Positions 9,198 through 19,094 of a stretch of DNA of 64,000 nt are shown here, piece by piece (within the stretch, counting starts at the first letter, position 1; each line of letters starts with the position of its first letter). This stretch comes from Prochlorococcus sp. AG-436-C14 (lineage in GTDB: Bacteria; Cyanobacteriota; Cyanobacteriia; PCC-6307; Cyanobiaceae): NCBI GenBank assembly GCA_003209755.1, contig QCPD01000001.1, forward strand, positions 62,001-126,000, read 5' to 3'. The position numbers and the translations under genes were made by a program. The notes under the pieces are model-generated. The model made no database searches, was not told the DNA's origin, and saw only the letters and a list, made by a program, of their open reading frames with translations.

Positions 9198-9971
9198 TGG
9201 AAAGATTGTATGTAGCAGGGAGTAAGAGGTGGAAAACCAATAGGGAATTAGTTTCCAAAAAACTCAATCTTGCTAATCGTATGGACCAAATCACTTGACT
9301 GCAACCCAAAGAGCTTGTGGCAGTAAGCTTTCTAAAAAATTTATGTGCATCTTTTCTTGATTCAAAAATCTCTTAAAGATTCGAACTATCTAGCTTAAAA
9401 AAAAATGAAAGTCTTATATTTTCCTCAAAAAGCTAGTCAGGGAAAGGATTTCTAAAGGAATGGATTTTCATATTCATCATCTGAAGTAGCTTTGAAGTTT
9501 GAAATTAATTATTATTTCTGACAAAAATCAGACACGTAATTAGATTTTCATGAATTCACAAAGGTCTGCAGAACAGCACATTTATTGGTATTACAAAATA
9601 ATACACATCACAAAAAGAGAGACCAATAAATAAAAAATTTGATTTTTTCGAGCTCTAAGACATCCATTTTTAAATTGGAATCCCTAAAAAAGCTCTAAAA
9701 ATTTTTTCTTGTTTATTTTTTCAACCCTTCAAAAAATTTGATTTTCAATTGAAATAGTATTTCTTTAAACCTCAGTTACGAGGGGATCGCAAAAATAACG
9801 AGGTGATAGCACAAAATGATTTACTAGTCTTAATTGAAGGAAAAAATACCACAGGTCGAAAAAAAAAATCTTTTAAAATTGAATTTCCTTTTTTCATAAC
9901 TTGTTAAAACAAACTAATCGCCTAACTTAAAGGGAAAGTTACTTGATTATTTTTATAAAGGACAATCACAA
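9198..9971. other. 774-base gap without a recognised gene
   Basis: This is the longest gene-free stretch in the window, between the divergent HU and glgX genes. No ORF over about 20 codons with a start and good sequence was seen on either strand. It contains a weak five-bp hairpin (TCTGA/TCAGA near 9517-9532), several T- and A-rich runs and a two-copy direct repeat at 9776-9816. It may hold long leaders or a small RNA, but no known RNA family was recognised. Confidence 0.6.
9776..9816. repeat. Imperfect tandem direct repeat, two copies of about 20 bases
   Basis: TTACGAGGGGATCGCAAAAA is followed immediately by TAACGAGGTGATAGCACAAA. Most positions agree, so the period is about 20-21 bases, near two turns of the helix. 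It lies 160-195 bases upstream of glgX. It could be a paired binding site of a regulator or a chance duplication. Confidence 0.45.
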
Positions 9972-12032
9972 TTGGGAAAAGTAAAAGTTGGTTCAGCATG
10001 GCCTTTAGGGAGCTCAATTACTCCTAATGGGGTTAATTTTTCTATCGCGGCACCGCATGCCTCAAATGTAGAATTACTAATCTTCCACAATGAAGATGAC
10101 GACCATGCGAAAGAAACAATATCCTTAGAAAAAGAAAACAGGTCTGGAGATTATTGGCACGTTGAAATAGATGGACTAGCTGAAGGCACTTTATATGGAT
10201 ATAAAATATCAAATGACGAGCACACGGCTATTCAGGAACATCTTGTTTTAGATCCATGTGCTAGAGCAATTACAGGCTGGAGGAATTACATAAGGAATCA
10301 AGAAGAAAAAGTAAAACAAGGTTATGGGCATTATCTCAAGGGAGTAGTAACTAAAAGAGATTATTTTGATTTCAAATCTCACCCAAGACCTAAACATTCA
10401 TGGAATAAAACTATTATTTATGAATTACATGTCGGTGGGTTCACTAAAAATAAACACTCAAATATAAGCGAAACTAAGAAAGGGACTTTTATAGGATTAA
10501 TTGAAAAGATACCTTATCTTAAAAGTCTTGGTATTACATCTATTGAATTGTTACCAGTATTCGCTTTTGATTATAATGATGCTCCTAAAGGACTGGTTAA
10601 TTATTGGGGTTATAGCCCTATCAATTGGTTCACACCACATCAAGGTTTTGTAGATAGTTACAATCCATTAGAAGCAAGGAAACAATTCAAACAATTTGTA
10701 GAAGTTTGCCATGATAATGAGCTAGAAGTATTAATCGATGTTGTTTATAATCACACAACAGAAGGGAATCAAAATGGTCCAAGTATAAGTTGGAAAAATT
10801 TTGGTCCTAAAACTTACTACCATCAAGATGAAAAGAAAAATTATCAAGATGTTAGTGGCTGTGGAAATAGTATTGCTGCTAATCGTCCTTTAGTTAGAAA
10901 ATTAATATTAGAATCATTACATTGTTGGGCAATTGAATTAGGTGTTGATGGATTTCGTTTTGACTTAGGTATTGCTTTGAGTAGAGGTGAAAATTTAATT
11001 CCTTTAGATAAACCTCCCTTATTTGAAGAAATAGAATCAGATCCTAAACTAAGTGATGTGAAATTAATCAGTGAGCCCTGGGATTGTGGAGGGCTTTACA
11101 AGCTAGGTGATTTTCCAGCGAAAGAATTCAGAACCTGGAATGGTCATTTCAGGGATGATATTAGACGGTTTTGGAAAGGGGAAAAAGGAACCATATGGCC
11201 ACTTAAAGATAGATTAATAGGTAATAAATCACTATATAATGATAATGATTTAGCAAATATATTTAGTATTAATTTCATATCTTCTCATGATGGATTCACA
11301 TTAAAAGATCTAGTGAGTTTTAACAAAAAGCATAATCTTGCCAATGGTGAAAACAATAGAGATGGGGAGAACAATAATAATAGTTTCAACTATGGAGTTG
11401 AAGGACCAACTACTAATAAAGAAATAAATAAGTTAAGACAAAAACAACAAAGAAATCTTCTTTCAACACTACTTTTATCTCCAGGAATACCAATGATCTT
11501 AATGGGAGACGAAGTCGGTAGAAGCCAAGGAGGTAATAACAACACATGGTGTCAAGACAACCCACTTGGTTGGATGGATTGGGATCACAAGAATTGGGAT
11601 CATGATTTAAAAGAATTTGTATTAAAGCTGATATCTCTAAGGAAACAACTACCTGAATTCTTCAGCCCTAATAGTATTTATGACTGTCAAAAAGATAATA
11701 CCAAGGTCAAAAAATCCCATTTTTGGATTGAGTGGCATGGCATTAAAGTTAATAAACCTGACTGGGGTGACTGGTCACATACTCTTGGATTTAGCATTAA
11801 CAAAAATAATGAAGGCTCAGCAATCTGGCTTGGCTTTAATGCTTACAAAGAATCAATGCTCTTTGACTTGCCAACTCCAATTTCTCCTTGGAAAAAATAC
11901 ATTGATACATCTATTTTGAAAACTAAAAATGTCTCTAACAAACCTTTAGCGAATCAAGCAAATGTACGGATTGAAAGTAACAGTTTTGTTCTTATGGTCT
12001 GCAGCGAGTATTCAAAAAAAATTAAGCTATGA
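9972..12032 (+). CDS. glgX: Glycogen debranching enzyme, isoamylase type
   Basis: A 686-residue GH13 enzyme that cuts alpha-1,6 branches of glycogen. The N-terminal beta-sandwich (about 1-110: GSAWPLGSSITPNGVNFSIAA) precedes the alpha-amylase barrel. Conserved GH13 regions are seen: DVVYNHTTEG (region I), GVDGFRFDLG (region II, with the nucleophile Asp), ISEPWDCGG (region III, with the general acid Glu) and FISSHDGFTL (region IV). Length fits cyanobacterial GlgX. The start is TTG with AAAGGA about ten bases upstream; the track and conserved N-terminus agree. A tRNA on the other strand follows 12 bases downstream. It helps use carbon stored by day. Confidence 0.93.
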   Translation: MGKVKVGSAWPLGSSITPNGVNFSIAAPHASNVELLIFHNEDDDHAKETISLEKENRSGDYWHVEIDGLAEGTLYGYKISNDEHTAIQEHLVLDPCARAITGWRNYIRNQEEKVKQGYGHYLKGVVTKRDYFDFKSHPRPKHSWNKTIIYELHVGGFTKNKHSNISETKKGTFIGLIEKIPYLKSLGITSIELLPVFAFDYNDAPKGLVNYWGYSPINWFTPHQGFVDSYNPLEARKQFKQFVEVCHDNELEVLIDVVYNHTTEGNQNGPSISWKNFGPKTYYHQDEKKNYQDVSGCGNSIAANRPLVRKLILESLHCWAIELGVDGFRFDLGIALSRGENLIPLDKPPLFEEIESDPKLSDVKLISEPWDCGGLYKLGDFPAKEFRTWNGHFRDDIRRFWKGEKGTIWPLKDRLIGNKSLYNDNDLANIFSINFISSHDGFTLKDLVSFNKKHNLANGENNRDGENNNNSFNYGVEGPTTNKEINKLRQKQQRNLLSTLLLSPGIPMILMGDEVGRSQGGNNNTWCQDNPLGWMDWDHKNWDHDLKEFVLKLISLRKQLPEFFSPNSIYDCQKDNTKVKKSHFWIEWHGIKVNKPDWGDWSHTLGFSINKNNEGSAIWLGFNAYKESMLFDLPTPISPWKKYIDTSILKTKNVSNKPLANQANVRIESNSFVLMVCSEYSKKIKL

Positions 12033-12044
12033 GAATCAAAATCA

Positions 12045-12115
<71 letters not shown>

Positions 12116-12204
12116 GCTAGAACTAAAAATCTACTCACTGTTGGAGTAAAAACTAATTTAGCTTCCTCCATTATTACCTTGCGACCCCCATTATCCAAAA
12201 AAGA

Positions 12205-13608
12205 GTGACTAAGTCCACATCGCTTTACGAAGGAAATAATCGCACAAGACTGATGATCTCTTATGCAATGGGAGATGCTGGAACGGGATTAGCCGCAATA
12301 CAGTTAGGTACTTATCTATTTCTATTTTTCACTTGTGCCGCAGGAATTCCTGCATTTATTGCAGGCTCGCTTCTCATGGTTTCCAAACTTTGGGATGCGA
12401 TAAATGATCCTCTTATTGGTTGGATGAGTGATCACACCCACTCAAGATGGGGGCCAAGGCTTCCGTGGATGATTGGAGGTGCTGTTCCACTTGGTTTATT
12501 CCTTGCAGCAATGTGGTGGGTCCCCCCAGGAGGAATAGATGCGAAAACAACTTATTACGTATTCGCAGCAATTTTCTTGATGACAGCCTATTCAGCCGTA
12601 AATCTACCTTTTGCCGCATTGTCTACAGAGCTAACTGAAAGTATAGCTATTAGAACAAGACTAAATGCTGCAAGATTTACTGGGTCTATTATAGCTGGTA
12701 CCACTGGGTTAATAGTAGCTGCAGGCTTCTTATCTCAAGGAGTGGAAGGTTATACTTCAATGGGAAGAGTAACAGGCATTATTGCTACTTTTACCACATT
12801 AATTGCTTGCTGGGGACTAGCACCATTTGCTAAAAAAGCTAGAAAGCCCACTTCTCAATCAGAACCTTTTAATCAGCAACTAAAAAGAGTTTTAAATAAT
12901 AAACTTTTCACACGAATTATCGCTCTTTACTTGCTTCTATGGTGCGGACTGCAATTAATGCAAACCGTTTCATTGATTTATCTGGAGCAAGTAATTCTTG
13001 TTCCAATAGAAATTTCAAAATGGATACCAATACCATTTCAAATTAGTACTTTATTAGGTCTACAGTTTTGGAGCTTTTACTCAAATAGATACGGAAGAAT
13101 TTCAGCCCTATTCAAAGGTGGAAAAATATGGATAATAGCTTGCTTTTTAGTTATGTTTATGCCCCCAATAACTCAAGGAGTGAGTATAAATAATTTATTA
13201 TCTTTTGGCGATATTGAAGGGATAAAGATGCTGATTCTTATATTAATAATCTTTTTAGTGGGATTTGGTGCTTCAACAGCATATCTTATTCCTTGGTCTT
13301 TGCTACCTGATGCTATTGATCAAGATCCCGAAAAACCTTCAGGAATATATACTGCATGGATGGTTTTTATTCAGAAAATTGGTATTGGTTTAAGCGTTCA
13401 ATTTTTGGGAGTTCTTTTATCTTTATCAGGATATAAATCATCAACTAATTGCTTATCAAGTTTTGAAGACTTAGATCAACCTCTAACAGCAATTATAACC
13501 ATTAGATTATGCATGGGCTTAATACCTTCTTTTCTAGTAATTGCTGGATTATTAACTATGAAACCCTGGCGAAGTTTAGATTTAAACTCTAGCAAAGTAA
13601 GTCAATGA
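12205..13608 (+). CDS. MFS carrier of the GPH (MelB-like) family
   Basis: A 467-residue transporter with about 12 membrane segments. The GPH signature is clear: MVSKLWDAINDPLIGWMSD followed by HSRWGPRLPWM; the two Asp residues of DAINDP match those that bind the coupling cation in MelB. GPH members classically import sugars with Na+ or H+, but the family also includes lysolipid carriers. Its stop overlaps the start of the MlaE-like permease by four bases (ATGA), so translation is coupled. That neighbour and downstream plsY make a lipid substrate as likely as a sugar. GTG start at 12205 was chosen because MTKSTSLYEGNNRTRL leads directly into the first helix. Confidence 0.88.
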   Translation: MTKSTSLYEGNNRTRLMISYAMGDAGTGLAAIQLGTYLFLFFTCAAGIPAFIAGSLLMVSKLWDAINDPLIGWMSDHTHSRWGPRLPWMIGGAVPLGLFLAAMWWVPPGGIDAKTTYYVFAAIFLMTAYSAVNLPFAALSTELTESIAIRTRLNAARFTGSIIAGTTGLIVAAGFLSQGVEGYTSMGRVTGIIATFTTLIACWGLAPFAKKARKPTSQSEPFNQQLKRVLNNKLFTRIIALYLLLWCGLQLMQTVSLIYLEQVILVPIEISKWIPIPFQISTLLGLQFWSFYSNRYGRISALFKGGKIWIIACFLVMFMPPITQGVSINNLLSFGDIEGIKMLILILIIFLVGFGASTAYLIPWSLLPDAIDQDPEKPSGIYTAWMVFIQKIGIGLSVQFLGVLLSLSGYKSSTNCLSSFEDLDQPLTAIITIRLCMGLIPSFLVIAGLLTMKPWRSLDLNSSKVSQ

Positions 13609-14354
13609 GATACTCACCTCGTTGGCTAAGAAGATTTTTCAGCAGCATGTTAATTGGCGGGCAAGCAATTGCATCAATAGCCAAAGGGGAAATCAATAAA
13701 TCAGATTTAATAGATCAACTAATGGAAGCAGGGCCAGGTAGCTTCCTAATCGTTTTAATAACAGGCATTGCAGCAGGAACCGTTTTCAATATTCAGGTCG
13801 CCGCAGAATTGAGTAAACAAGGCTTAGGTTCTGCAGTTGGAGGACTTTTAGCAATTGGCATGGCAAGAGAGATAGCTCCTTTACTCACCGCAACTCTTCT
13901 CACTGGAAAAGTTGCAACTGCTTATGCTGCTCAAATAGGGACAATGAAAGTTACTGAGCAAATTGATGCTATTACGATGCTACAAACAGACCCAGTTGAA
14001 TATCTAGTTGTTCCAAGGCTATGCGCGATGGTTGTAATGGCTCCAATTCAATGCTTACTATTTTTTTCTATAGCTTTATTTAGCGGTCAATTTAGCAGCA
14101 CTATTCTTTATCAAATTCCACCAAGCATCTTTTGGAATTCAGTAAGAGAATGGCTGATAACATCTGATCTTCCATTTATGCTTGTGAAAGCATTGGTGTT
14201 TGGTCTCTTAATCGCAATTATTGCTTGCGGGTGGGGATTAACTACAAAAGGAGGACCAAAAGAAGTAGGTTCAAGTACTACTGGAGCAGTAGTAATGACT
14301 CTAATAACCGTTTCTTTAGTAGATGTTTTGCTCACCCAAGTTCTTTTTGGCTAA
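13605..14354 (+). CDS. mlaE: MlaE-family lipid ABC transporter permease
   Basis: A 249-residue MlaE/YrbE permease, about five membrane helices, of the type that moves phospholipids (or in chloroplasts, via TGD1, lipid precursors) between membranes. The family core is visible: AGTVFNIQVAAELSKQG, EIAPLLTATLLTGKVA, GTMKVTEQIDAI and EYLVVPRLCAM. The MlaF-type ATPase and MCE substrate-binding protein are not in this window. It overlaps the MFS gene by four bases and is followed after five bases by the DUF3119 gene. Substrate inferred from the family. Confidence 0.93.
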   Translation: MRYSPRWLRRFFSSMLIGGQAIASIAKGEINKSDLIDQLMEAGPGSFLIVLITGIAAGTVFNIQVAAELSKQGLGSAVGGLLAIGMAREIAPLLTATLLTGKVATAYAAQIGTMKVTEQIDAITMLQTDPVEYLVVPRLCAMVVMAPIQCLLFFSIALFSGQFSSTILYQIPPSIFWNSVREWLITSDLPFMLVKALVFGLLIAIIACGWGLTTKGGPKEVGSSTTGAVVMTLITVSLVDVLLTQVLFG

Positions 14355-14359
14355 AAACT

Positions 14360-14788
14360 ATGACTTCTGAAAATCTTCTAGATAAAGATAGTGTAATTTT
14401 ATTGCCTTCTTATCGTTTACCCATCTTCATAATATTTGTGGGCTTATTATTTTTAATAACACCATTTCATCCCTGGCCAACGATTGTAATTAGCAGTTTT
14501 GGGTTTTTCCTATTACTGCAATCTTTTACCTTAAAACTAAAATTTACTAAGGATAATTTAATTGTTATGCAGCTTGGGAATGAATTAAGAAGATTTCCTT
14601 TTAAAAACTGGATCGCATGGAAAATTGTATTACCTGAATTGCCAGGTTTTCTTTACTTTAGAGAAGAAGCAAGCCCTCATCTATTGCCTATCCTTTTTGA
14701 GGTCAACTCATTAAAAGAACAGCTAAGGTTAAGGGTCAAGGATTTAGAAATACAAAAAGAAGTAGACTCATCAAAATCTAAAACTTAA
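14360..14788 (+). CDS. DUF3119 family protein
   Basis: A 142-residue protein with two membrane segments (IFIIFVGLLFLITPF and IVISSFGFFLLLQSF) followed by a PH-like soluble part (FPFKNWIAWKIVLPELPGFLYFREEASPHLLPILF), which fits DUF3119, found only in cyanobacteria and plastids. The ORF track starts inside the mlaE gene (14225); the ATG at 14360, five bases after the mlaE stop, starts the conserved sequence MTSENLLDKDSVILLPSYRLP. Function unknown, but linked to the lipid permease by position. Confidence 0.85.
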   Translation: MTSENLLDKDSVILLPSYRLPIFIIFVGLLFLITPFHPWPTIVISSFGFFLLLQSFTLKLKFTKDNLIVMQLGNELRRFPFKNWIAWKIVLPELPGFLYFREEASPHLLPILFEVNSLKEQLRLRVKDLEIQKEVDSSKSKT

Positions 14789-14803
14789 TTGAAGTTTTGA
14801 AAT

Positions 14804-15832
14804 ATGGAATCCGAAGCAAATCTATCTAGAGAAAAACAAAATTTAGAACAGAATATTTCTGTGGGAAATTCTTCTTCATTGAAAAATACAGACCAAAAGC
14901 CTCTTAAAAATCAACCCAAATCACAAACTGTCCTTAGTCCTGAAAACAATCAAAAAATCTCTAGCTCACAGACAAAGTCTTTCATTGACCTTGCTCTTAA
15001 AGATCTTCAGCTTTCACGCGAGCAATTAGAAAAAGAATTAAAAGAACTTTCTAAAAAGAAAGAACAAATTGATACTGAACTTAAAAGTTCATTTACAGGT
15101 CAATCTGATGCAATAGCTAGGAAAGTTAAAGGTTTTCAGGAATATTTAACTGGTGCCTTACAAGACCTGGCTCAGTCAGCAGAACAACTAGAACTTGTTG
15201 TACCACCAGTAATAGTAAAGCCATCACCACTTGATGAAAACAAAAAAGCTGAGCCTTCTAAAGAGCCAGAAGTTCTCCCTGCTGTTTCAGATACTTTCAA
15301 ACCTGACGAGAGTTTAATAAAAAGATGCTTTAGTCAATTTCTAGAACAACCCGATTTCTATGCAGAGCCCTGGAAACTTAGAAGGAGTCTTGAATCCATT
15401 GACATTGAAATGCTTGAAGATTGGTTCTTCAGCATGGGGGGAAGAGGTGCTCAACCAAGTAGAGGAAGCAGATCAAAGAATGCTTTAGTTGCAGCAGGGA
15501 TTATTGCAATATTAGGTGAGTTGTACGGAGAACAATTTCAGACTTTGGTTTTAGCGAGTCAACCAGAGAGACTTGGAGAATGGAGGAGATGTCTCCAAGA
15601 TTCATTAGGACTTAACCGTGAGGATTTTGGACCAAATAGCGGGATAGTCCTTTTCGAGAGATCCGATGGACTAATTGAAAGAGCAGATCGACTTGAAGAA
15701 AGAGGGGAGTTGCCTTTTATAATTATTGATGCGGCTGAAATTAATGTAGAAATTCCAATTCTTCAGTTTCCTATTTGGCTGGCTTTTGCAGGCAGTCCCG
15801 ATGAGATTTACGAGGAAGATGGATTAATATAA
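14804..15832 (+). CDS. DUF3086 family protein
   Basis: A 342-residue soluble protein. The first 60 residues are low complexity (Ser, Asn, Gln, Lys), then a coiled coil (about 62-115: LQLSREQLEKELKELSKKKEQ) and a proline-rich linker lead to the conserved DUF3086 domain (about 165-342: SLIKRCFSQFLEQPDFYAEPWKLRR, then DWFFSMGGRGAQPSRGSRSKN). The family is confined to cyanobacteria and of unknown function. It is fifth from last in no other known system but here lies between DUF3119 and plsY with gaps of 15 and 20 bases. The coiled coil suggests a scaffold. Confidence 0.85.
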   Translation: MESEANLSREKQNLEQNISVGNSSSLKNTDQKPLKNQPKSQTVLSPENNQKISSSQTKSFIDLALKDLQLSREQLEKELKELSKKKEQIDTELKSSFTGQSDAIARKVKGFQEYLTGALQDLAQSAEQLELVVPPVIVKPSPLDENKKAEPSKEPEVLPAVSDTFKPDESLIKRCFSQFLEQPDFYAEPWKLRRSLESIDIEMLEDWFFSMGGRGAQPSRGSRSKNALVAAGIIAILGELYGEQFQTLVLASQPERLGEWRRCLQDSLGLNREDFGPNSGIVLFERSDGLIERADRLEERGELPFIIIDAAEINVEIPILQFPIWLAFAGSPDEIYEEDGLI

Positions 15833-15852
15833 AAATTCCTATTGAAATTATT

Positions 15853-16449
15853 TTGAATCTATTAATTTTATTTTTAGGATATTTATTTGGATCTTTTCCT
15901 AGTGGTTATTTAGCTGGAAAAATTTCTAAAGGAATTGATATTCGTTCATTAGGTTCTGGGTCTACAGGAGCAACAAATGTATTAAGACATATTGGAAAGC
16001 GCGCAGCAATTACAGTATTTCTACTAGATGTTTTCAAAGGAACTCTATCTATTTTAGTAGCAAAATATTTCCTACTAAATGATTCATGGCAAGTAGCTAT
16101 AGGCCTATCAACTTTAATAGGCCACATTTGGCCTGTATGGCTTAATTGGAAAGGTGGCAAAGCGGTAGCAACAGGGTTGGGAGTATTCCTTGGCCTTTCA
16201 TGGCAAGTTGGACTTGCCACACTAGCTATCTTTATCCTAATGATTTCATTATTTAGGATAGTATCACTTGCAAGCCTAAGTGCAGCATTAGCCCTACCTA
16301 TAATAATGTTTTTAAGCTTTAAAACTTCAAATATTTCTTTACCATTTTTAGTAATTTCGCTATTAGCTATGGCTTTAGTAATTTGGAGACATAGAGAGAA
16401 TATAGTTAGACTAATTAAAGGCAAAGAGCCAAGAATTGGTAAGCACTAA
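15853..16449 (+). CDS. plsY: Glycerol-3-phosphate acyltransferase PlsY
   Basis: A 198-residue inner-membrane enzyme that transfers an acyl group from acyl-phosphate to glycerol-3-phosphate, the first step of phospholipid synthesis. Family motifs are present: GYLFGSFPSGYLAGK, the RSLGSGSTGATNVLR active-site loop, the KGGKAVATGLG loop and a late WRHRENI. About five membrane helices. TTG start at 15853 places the first helix at the N-terminus as in the family; no upstream ATG fits. It closes the MFS-MlaE-DUF3119-DUF3086 run and faces pyrF. Confidence 0.95.
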   Translation: MNLLILFLGYLFGSFPSGYLAGKISKGIDIRSLGSGSTGATNVLRHIGKRAAITVFLLDVFKGTLSILVAKYFLLNDSWQVAIGLSTLIGHIWPVWLNWKGGKAVATGLGVFLGLSWQVGLATLAIFILMISLFRIVSLASLSAALALPIIMFLSFKTSNISLPFLVISLLAMALVIWRHRENIVRLIKGKEPRIGKH

Positions 16450-16453
16450 GAAA

Positions 16454-17179
16454 TTAAATAACAACTTTATCACAAAAGCTTTTGAACATATAAGCAGGAT
16501 CATTTGATTGGGTAATTGCTCTTCCAATAACTAACCGAGATGCCCCCATCTTAAGAGCTTCGGATGCATCAGAAACCCTGGATTGATCGTTAACATCTGA
16601 ACCTAATGACCGTATACCAGGAGTTACCAATTCAAAAGTCTGAGGATGAATATCACGAAGGAATTGAACCTCTCTAGGGCTACAAACACATCCTCCTAAA
16701 CCAGACTTCGACGCAATCTCTCCAAGGTGCTTAACACGTTGATCTATTGATTGTTTAATCAATAGATCACTAGCAAAACTTTCGCAAGTCCAACTTGTCA
16801 AAATTGTAATCCCCAAAAGTTTTGGCGGCTTTAAATTAACTTGAGCGGCTCCTTCATGTGCAGCTTCATTTGCCATCTTTAGAGCCTTTGTACCTGCACA
16901 AGTATGTAAAGAAATAAATTCAGCACCAGTTTGTGATGCTGCGAAACATGCTCTGGCAACTGTAGTAGGGATATCATGAAATTTAAGATCTAAAAATATT
17001 TTTTTCCCCTTATCCCTTAATATTGACAATACATCTGGGCCTTCACTAACAAACAACTCAAGACCAACTTTAACCCAGATAATTTCAGGTATTTTTTCCA
17101 ATAGTTTGAAAACATTATTCTTATCCATACCATCTAAGGCAATAATTATTTTTTCACTTGGATTATCAATCTTTTTCAT
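16454..17179 (-). CDS. pyrF: Orotidine 5'-phosphate decarboxylase
   Basis: A 241-residue TIM-barrel enzyme making UMP in pyrimidine synthesis. The catalytic Asp-Lys-Asp network is visible in IFLDLKFHDIPTTV, with the phosphate-binding end SRLVIGRAITQS and a loop at VTPGIRSLGSD. The ORF track begins at a TTG at 17188; the ATG at 17179 is used here, giving MKKIDNPSEKIIIALDG. It follows tyrS on the same strand with a gap of about nine bases, so DUF1825-tyrS-pyrF looks like one transcript. Confidence 0.95.
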   Translation of the reverse strand: MKKIDNPSEKIIIALDGMDKNNVFKLLEKIPEIIWVKVGLELFVSEGPDVLSILRDKGKKIFLDLKFHDIPTTVARACFAASQTGAEFISLHTCAGTKALKMANEAAHEGAAQVNLKPPKLLGITILTSWTCESFASDLLIKQSIDQRVKHLGEIASKSGLGGCVCSPREVQFLRDIHPQTFELVTPGIRSLGSDVNDQSRVSDASEALKMGASRLVIGRAITQSNDPAYMFKSFCDKVVI

Positions 17180-17188
17180 AACAATCAA

Positions 17189-18466
17189 TTAATTTGAAAC
17201 TCGTAGAAATTTTTTCTTTCCTACTTGCAATATTTTTCCTATGAGATCATCTGGACTATAAAACTCTAAATTAGGATCCATAATTTTTTCCCCATCAATT
17301 CTTACTCCTCCTCCAAGAATTTGTCGTCTTGCTTCACTGCTACTGGAACACATTTCCATCTTGCTCAATATATAAAATACTTTAGCTGGAAAATTTACAT
17401 TAGAAATTGAGGATTCTGGTATTTCCTCAAGAGAATCTTGAGTACCTAAAACTAATTTTTCAGAATTAAATTGGGCTTTTTTTGCGGCTTCAATCCCCTT
17501 AAAATTAGATGTTATTTTTAAAGCCATAAATTTTTGAACCTCTCTTGGATTTGAACTTAAATCTTTTAAGTTTTCATTAGTTAACAAATTTAAATAACTA
17601 AAAACTAAATTATCTGGAACCTTTTCTAATTTAGAATACATAGATAATGAATCTTCATTTATTCCTACAATATTGTCTAAGCTTTTACTCATTTTTTGTG
17701 TTCCATCTAACCCAACTAAAATAGGTAATAGCATGCCAAATTGAGGCTTCTGCGCAAAAGCTCTTTGCATATCTCGACCCATAGCAATATTGAATTTTTG
17801 ATCTGTACCTCCAAGTTCTAAATCAGAATTGATTGCAACTGAATCATATCCTTGAAGAAGTGGATAGAGAAATTCATGAAGAGATATAGGCGTACCAGAT
17901 TTATATCGATTACTAAAATCTTCCTTTGCCAACATTTGACCAACTGTTGAATTAGACAAAAGTTCTATAACTTTTGACAAATTAAGATTTTCAAGCCACT
18001 CACTATTTCTTCTGATTTCTAAGCGACTAGGAGTTGAGAAATCAAGTAATGAATCTTTGGGTTCTTTTCCTAAACCTAATTGTTCAAGATAATTCAATGC
18101 ATTTGATTCAACCTCTTCTTTTGAAAGCTGAATTCTAGTTTTACTTTTTCCAGTTGGGTCACCTATTCTTGCTGTAAAATCTCCGATTATAAGTACGGCT
18201 GTATGTCCAGCATCTTGGAAAGCTCTTAATTTTCTAAAAAGAATACTATGACCTATATGAATATCAGTTCCTGTCGGATCAATTCCAAGTTTTACACGTA
18301 AAGGCTTTTTTTCTGTAGATGAAAGTTCTAATCTTTTTAGAAAGCTTTGATCTGAATCTCCCGAATTATCATAAGGGAAAAGATCATCTAAACCTCTAGA
18401 GATCCAATCGGGTAATTCATTGAATTTATCTAACATAGTCTCAAAATTAAATAGGTTTTCAATCAT
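17189..18466 (-). CDS. tyrS: Tyrosyl-tRNA synthetase
   Basis: A 425-residue class I aminoacyl-tRNA synthetase. HIGH motif at [14 protein letters not shown] and the KMSKS loop at [12 protein letters not shown] are both intact, and the C-terminal S4-like RNA-binding domain is recognisable ([20 protein letters not shown]). The ATG overlaps the stop of the DUF1825 gene by four bases (ATGA), showing translational coupling. Another Met lies ten residues in. Confidence 0.97.
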   Translation of the reverse strand: MIENLFNFETMLDKFNELPDWISRGLDDLFPYDNSGDSDQSFLKRLELSSTEKKPLRVKLGIDPTGTDIHIGHSILFRKLRAFQDAGHTAVLIIGDFTARIGDPTGKSKTRIQLSKEEVESNALNYLEQLGLGKEPKDSLLDFSTPSRLEIRRNSEWLENLNLSKVIELLSNSTVGQMLAKEDFSNRYKSGTPISLHEFLYPLLQGYDSVAINSDLELGGTDQKFNIAMGRDMQRAFAQKPQFGMLLPILVGLDGTQKMSKSLDNIVGINEDSLSMYSKLEKVPDNLVFSYLNLLTNENLKDLSSNPREVQKFMALKITSNFKGIEAAKKAQFNSEKLVLGTQDSLEEIPESSISNVNFPAKVFYILSKMEMCSSSSEARRQILGGGVRIDGEKIMDPNLEFYSPDDLIGKILQVGKKKFLRVSN

Positions 18467-18780
18467 TTATCCAATTCTGATTTCATTCTCACCAACGTTT
18501 TATTCATCTGATCAAACATTTGATCAGGAGTAATCCCGAATTGACTCAGTTGAGTCTTTAACTGTTCTACTGTCATTTTTGCTTGAAAATCTTCGGAAAG
18601 TTCAAATCGCTTCATAAAAACTTTATATCTCTCCATTAACTTCTCCATAGTATCAATAAACATTACTTTCCCTTCTCTATCAAATTTCCCATAATCAGAG
18701 CCTAATTGCATAAGATTCTGATAATCAGTGAAAAGCTTTTTTGCCTCTTCCTGAACAATTTCGGACTCAAAAAAACTCAT
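18463..18780 (-). CDS. DUF1825 family protein
   Basis: A 105-residue, almost wholly helical soluble protein. The sequence [20 protein letters not shown], then [20 protein letters not shown] and a Met-rich helix near the end ([16 protein letters not shown]) match DUF1825, universal in cyanobacteria and of unknown function. It heads the run with tyrS and pyrF. No catalytic motif is seen; it may be an adaptor or assembly factor. Confidence 0.88.
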   Translation of the reverse strand: MSFFESEIVQEEAKKLFTDYQNLMQLGSDYGKFDREGKVMFIDTMEKLMERYKVFMKRFELSEDFQAKMTVEQLKTQLSQFGITPDQMFDQMNKTLVRMKSELDK

Positions 18781-19094
18781 ATCCTTAACCCAAGTTGATA
18801 GATCAATTGGTCGATTTTGAATTCATAGACTACATTAACTGTATCATTGAATTCTTTGTTAAGCTTAGACCATTTCCACCCAAAAACATTTGTTTATGGA
18901 GTGTAAATAGCCACACCATCGAAAAAATATAATCCTTACTCAAGTTACATAAAAACTTATTAAAGAAGAAAAACAGTTTTATTTGATCTTGACAAGCTAA
19001 GCTAAAACTATTCAAAATCAAAATAATATAAAATCTTGATCATAGAATTATGCAAATATTAATTAAACATTATCATTTATTTTAACCTTTTAAA
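18781..19094. other. 314-base intergenic region
   Basis: Lies between divergent genes. The minus-strand ORF of 63 codons at 18830-19021 has poor composition (many Phe and Leu from A/T runs) and I do not accept it as a gene. No hairpin or known motif stood out. It should hold the two divergent promoters. Confidence 0.5.

Noticed and set aside
18830-19021. 63-codon minus-strand ORF between DUF1825 and the GIY-YIG gene
   Set aside because: Composition is dominated by Phe, Leu and Met from A/T runs and lies where divergent promoters are expected.
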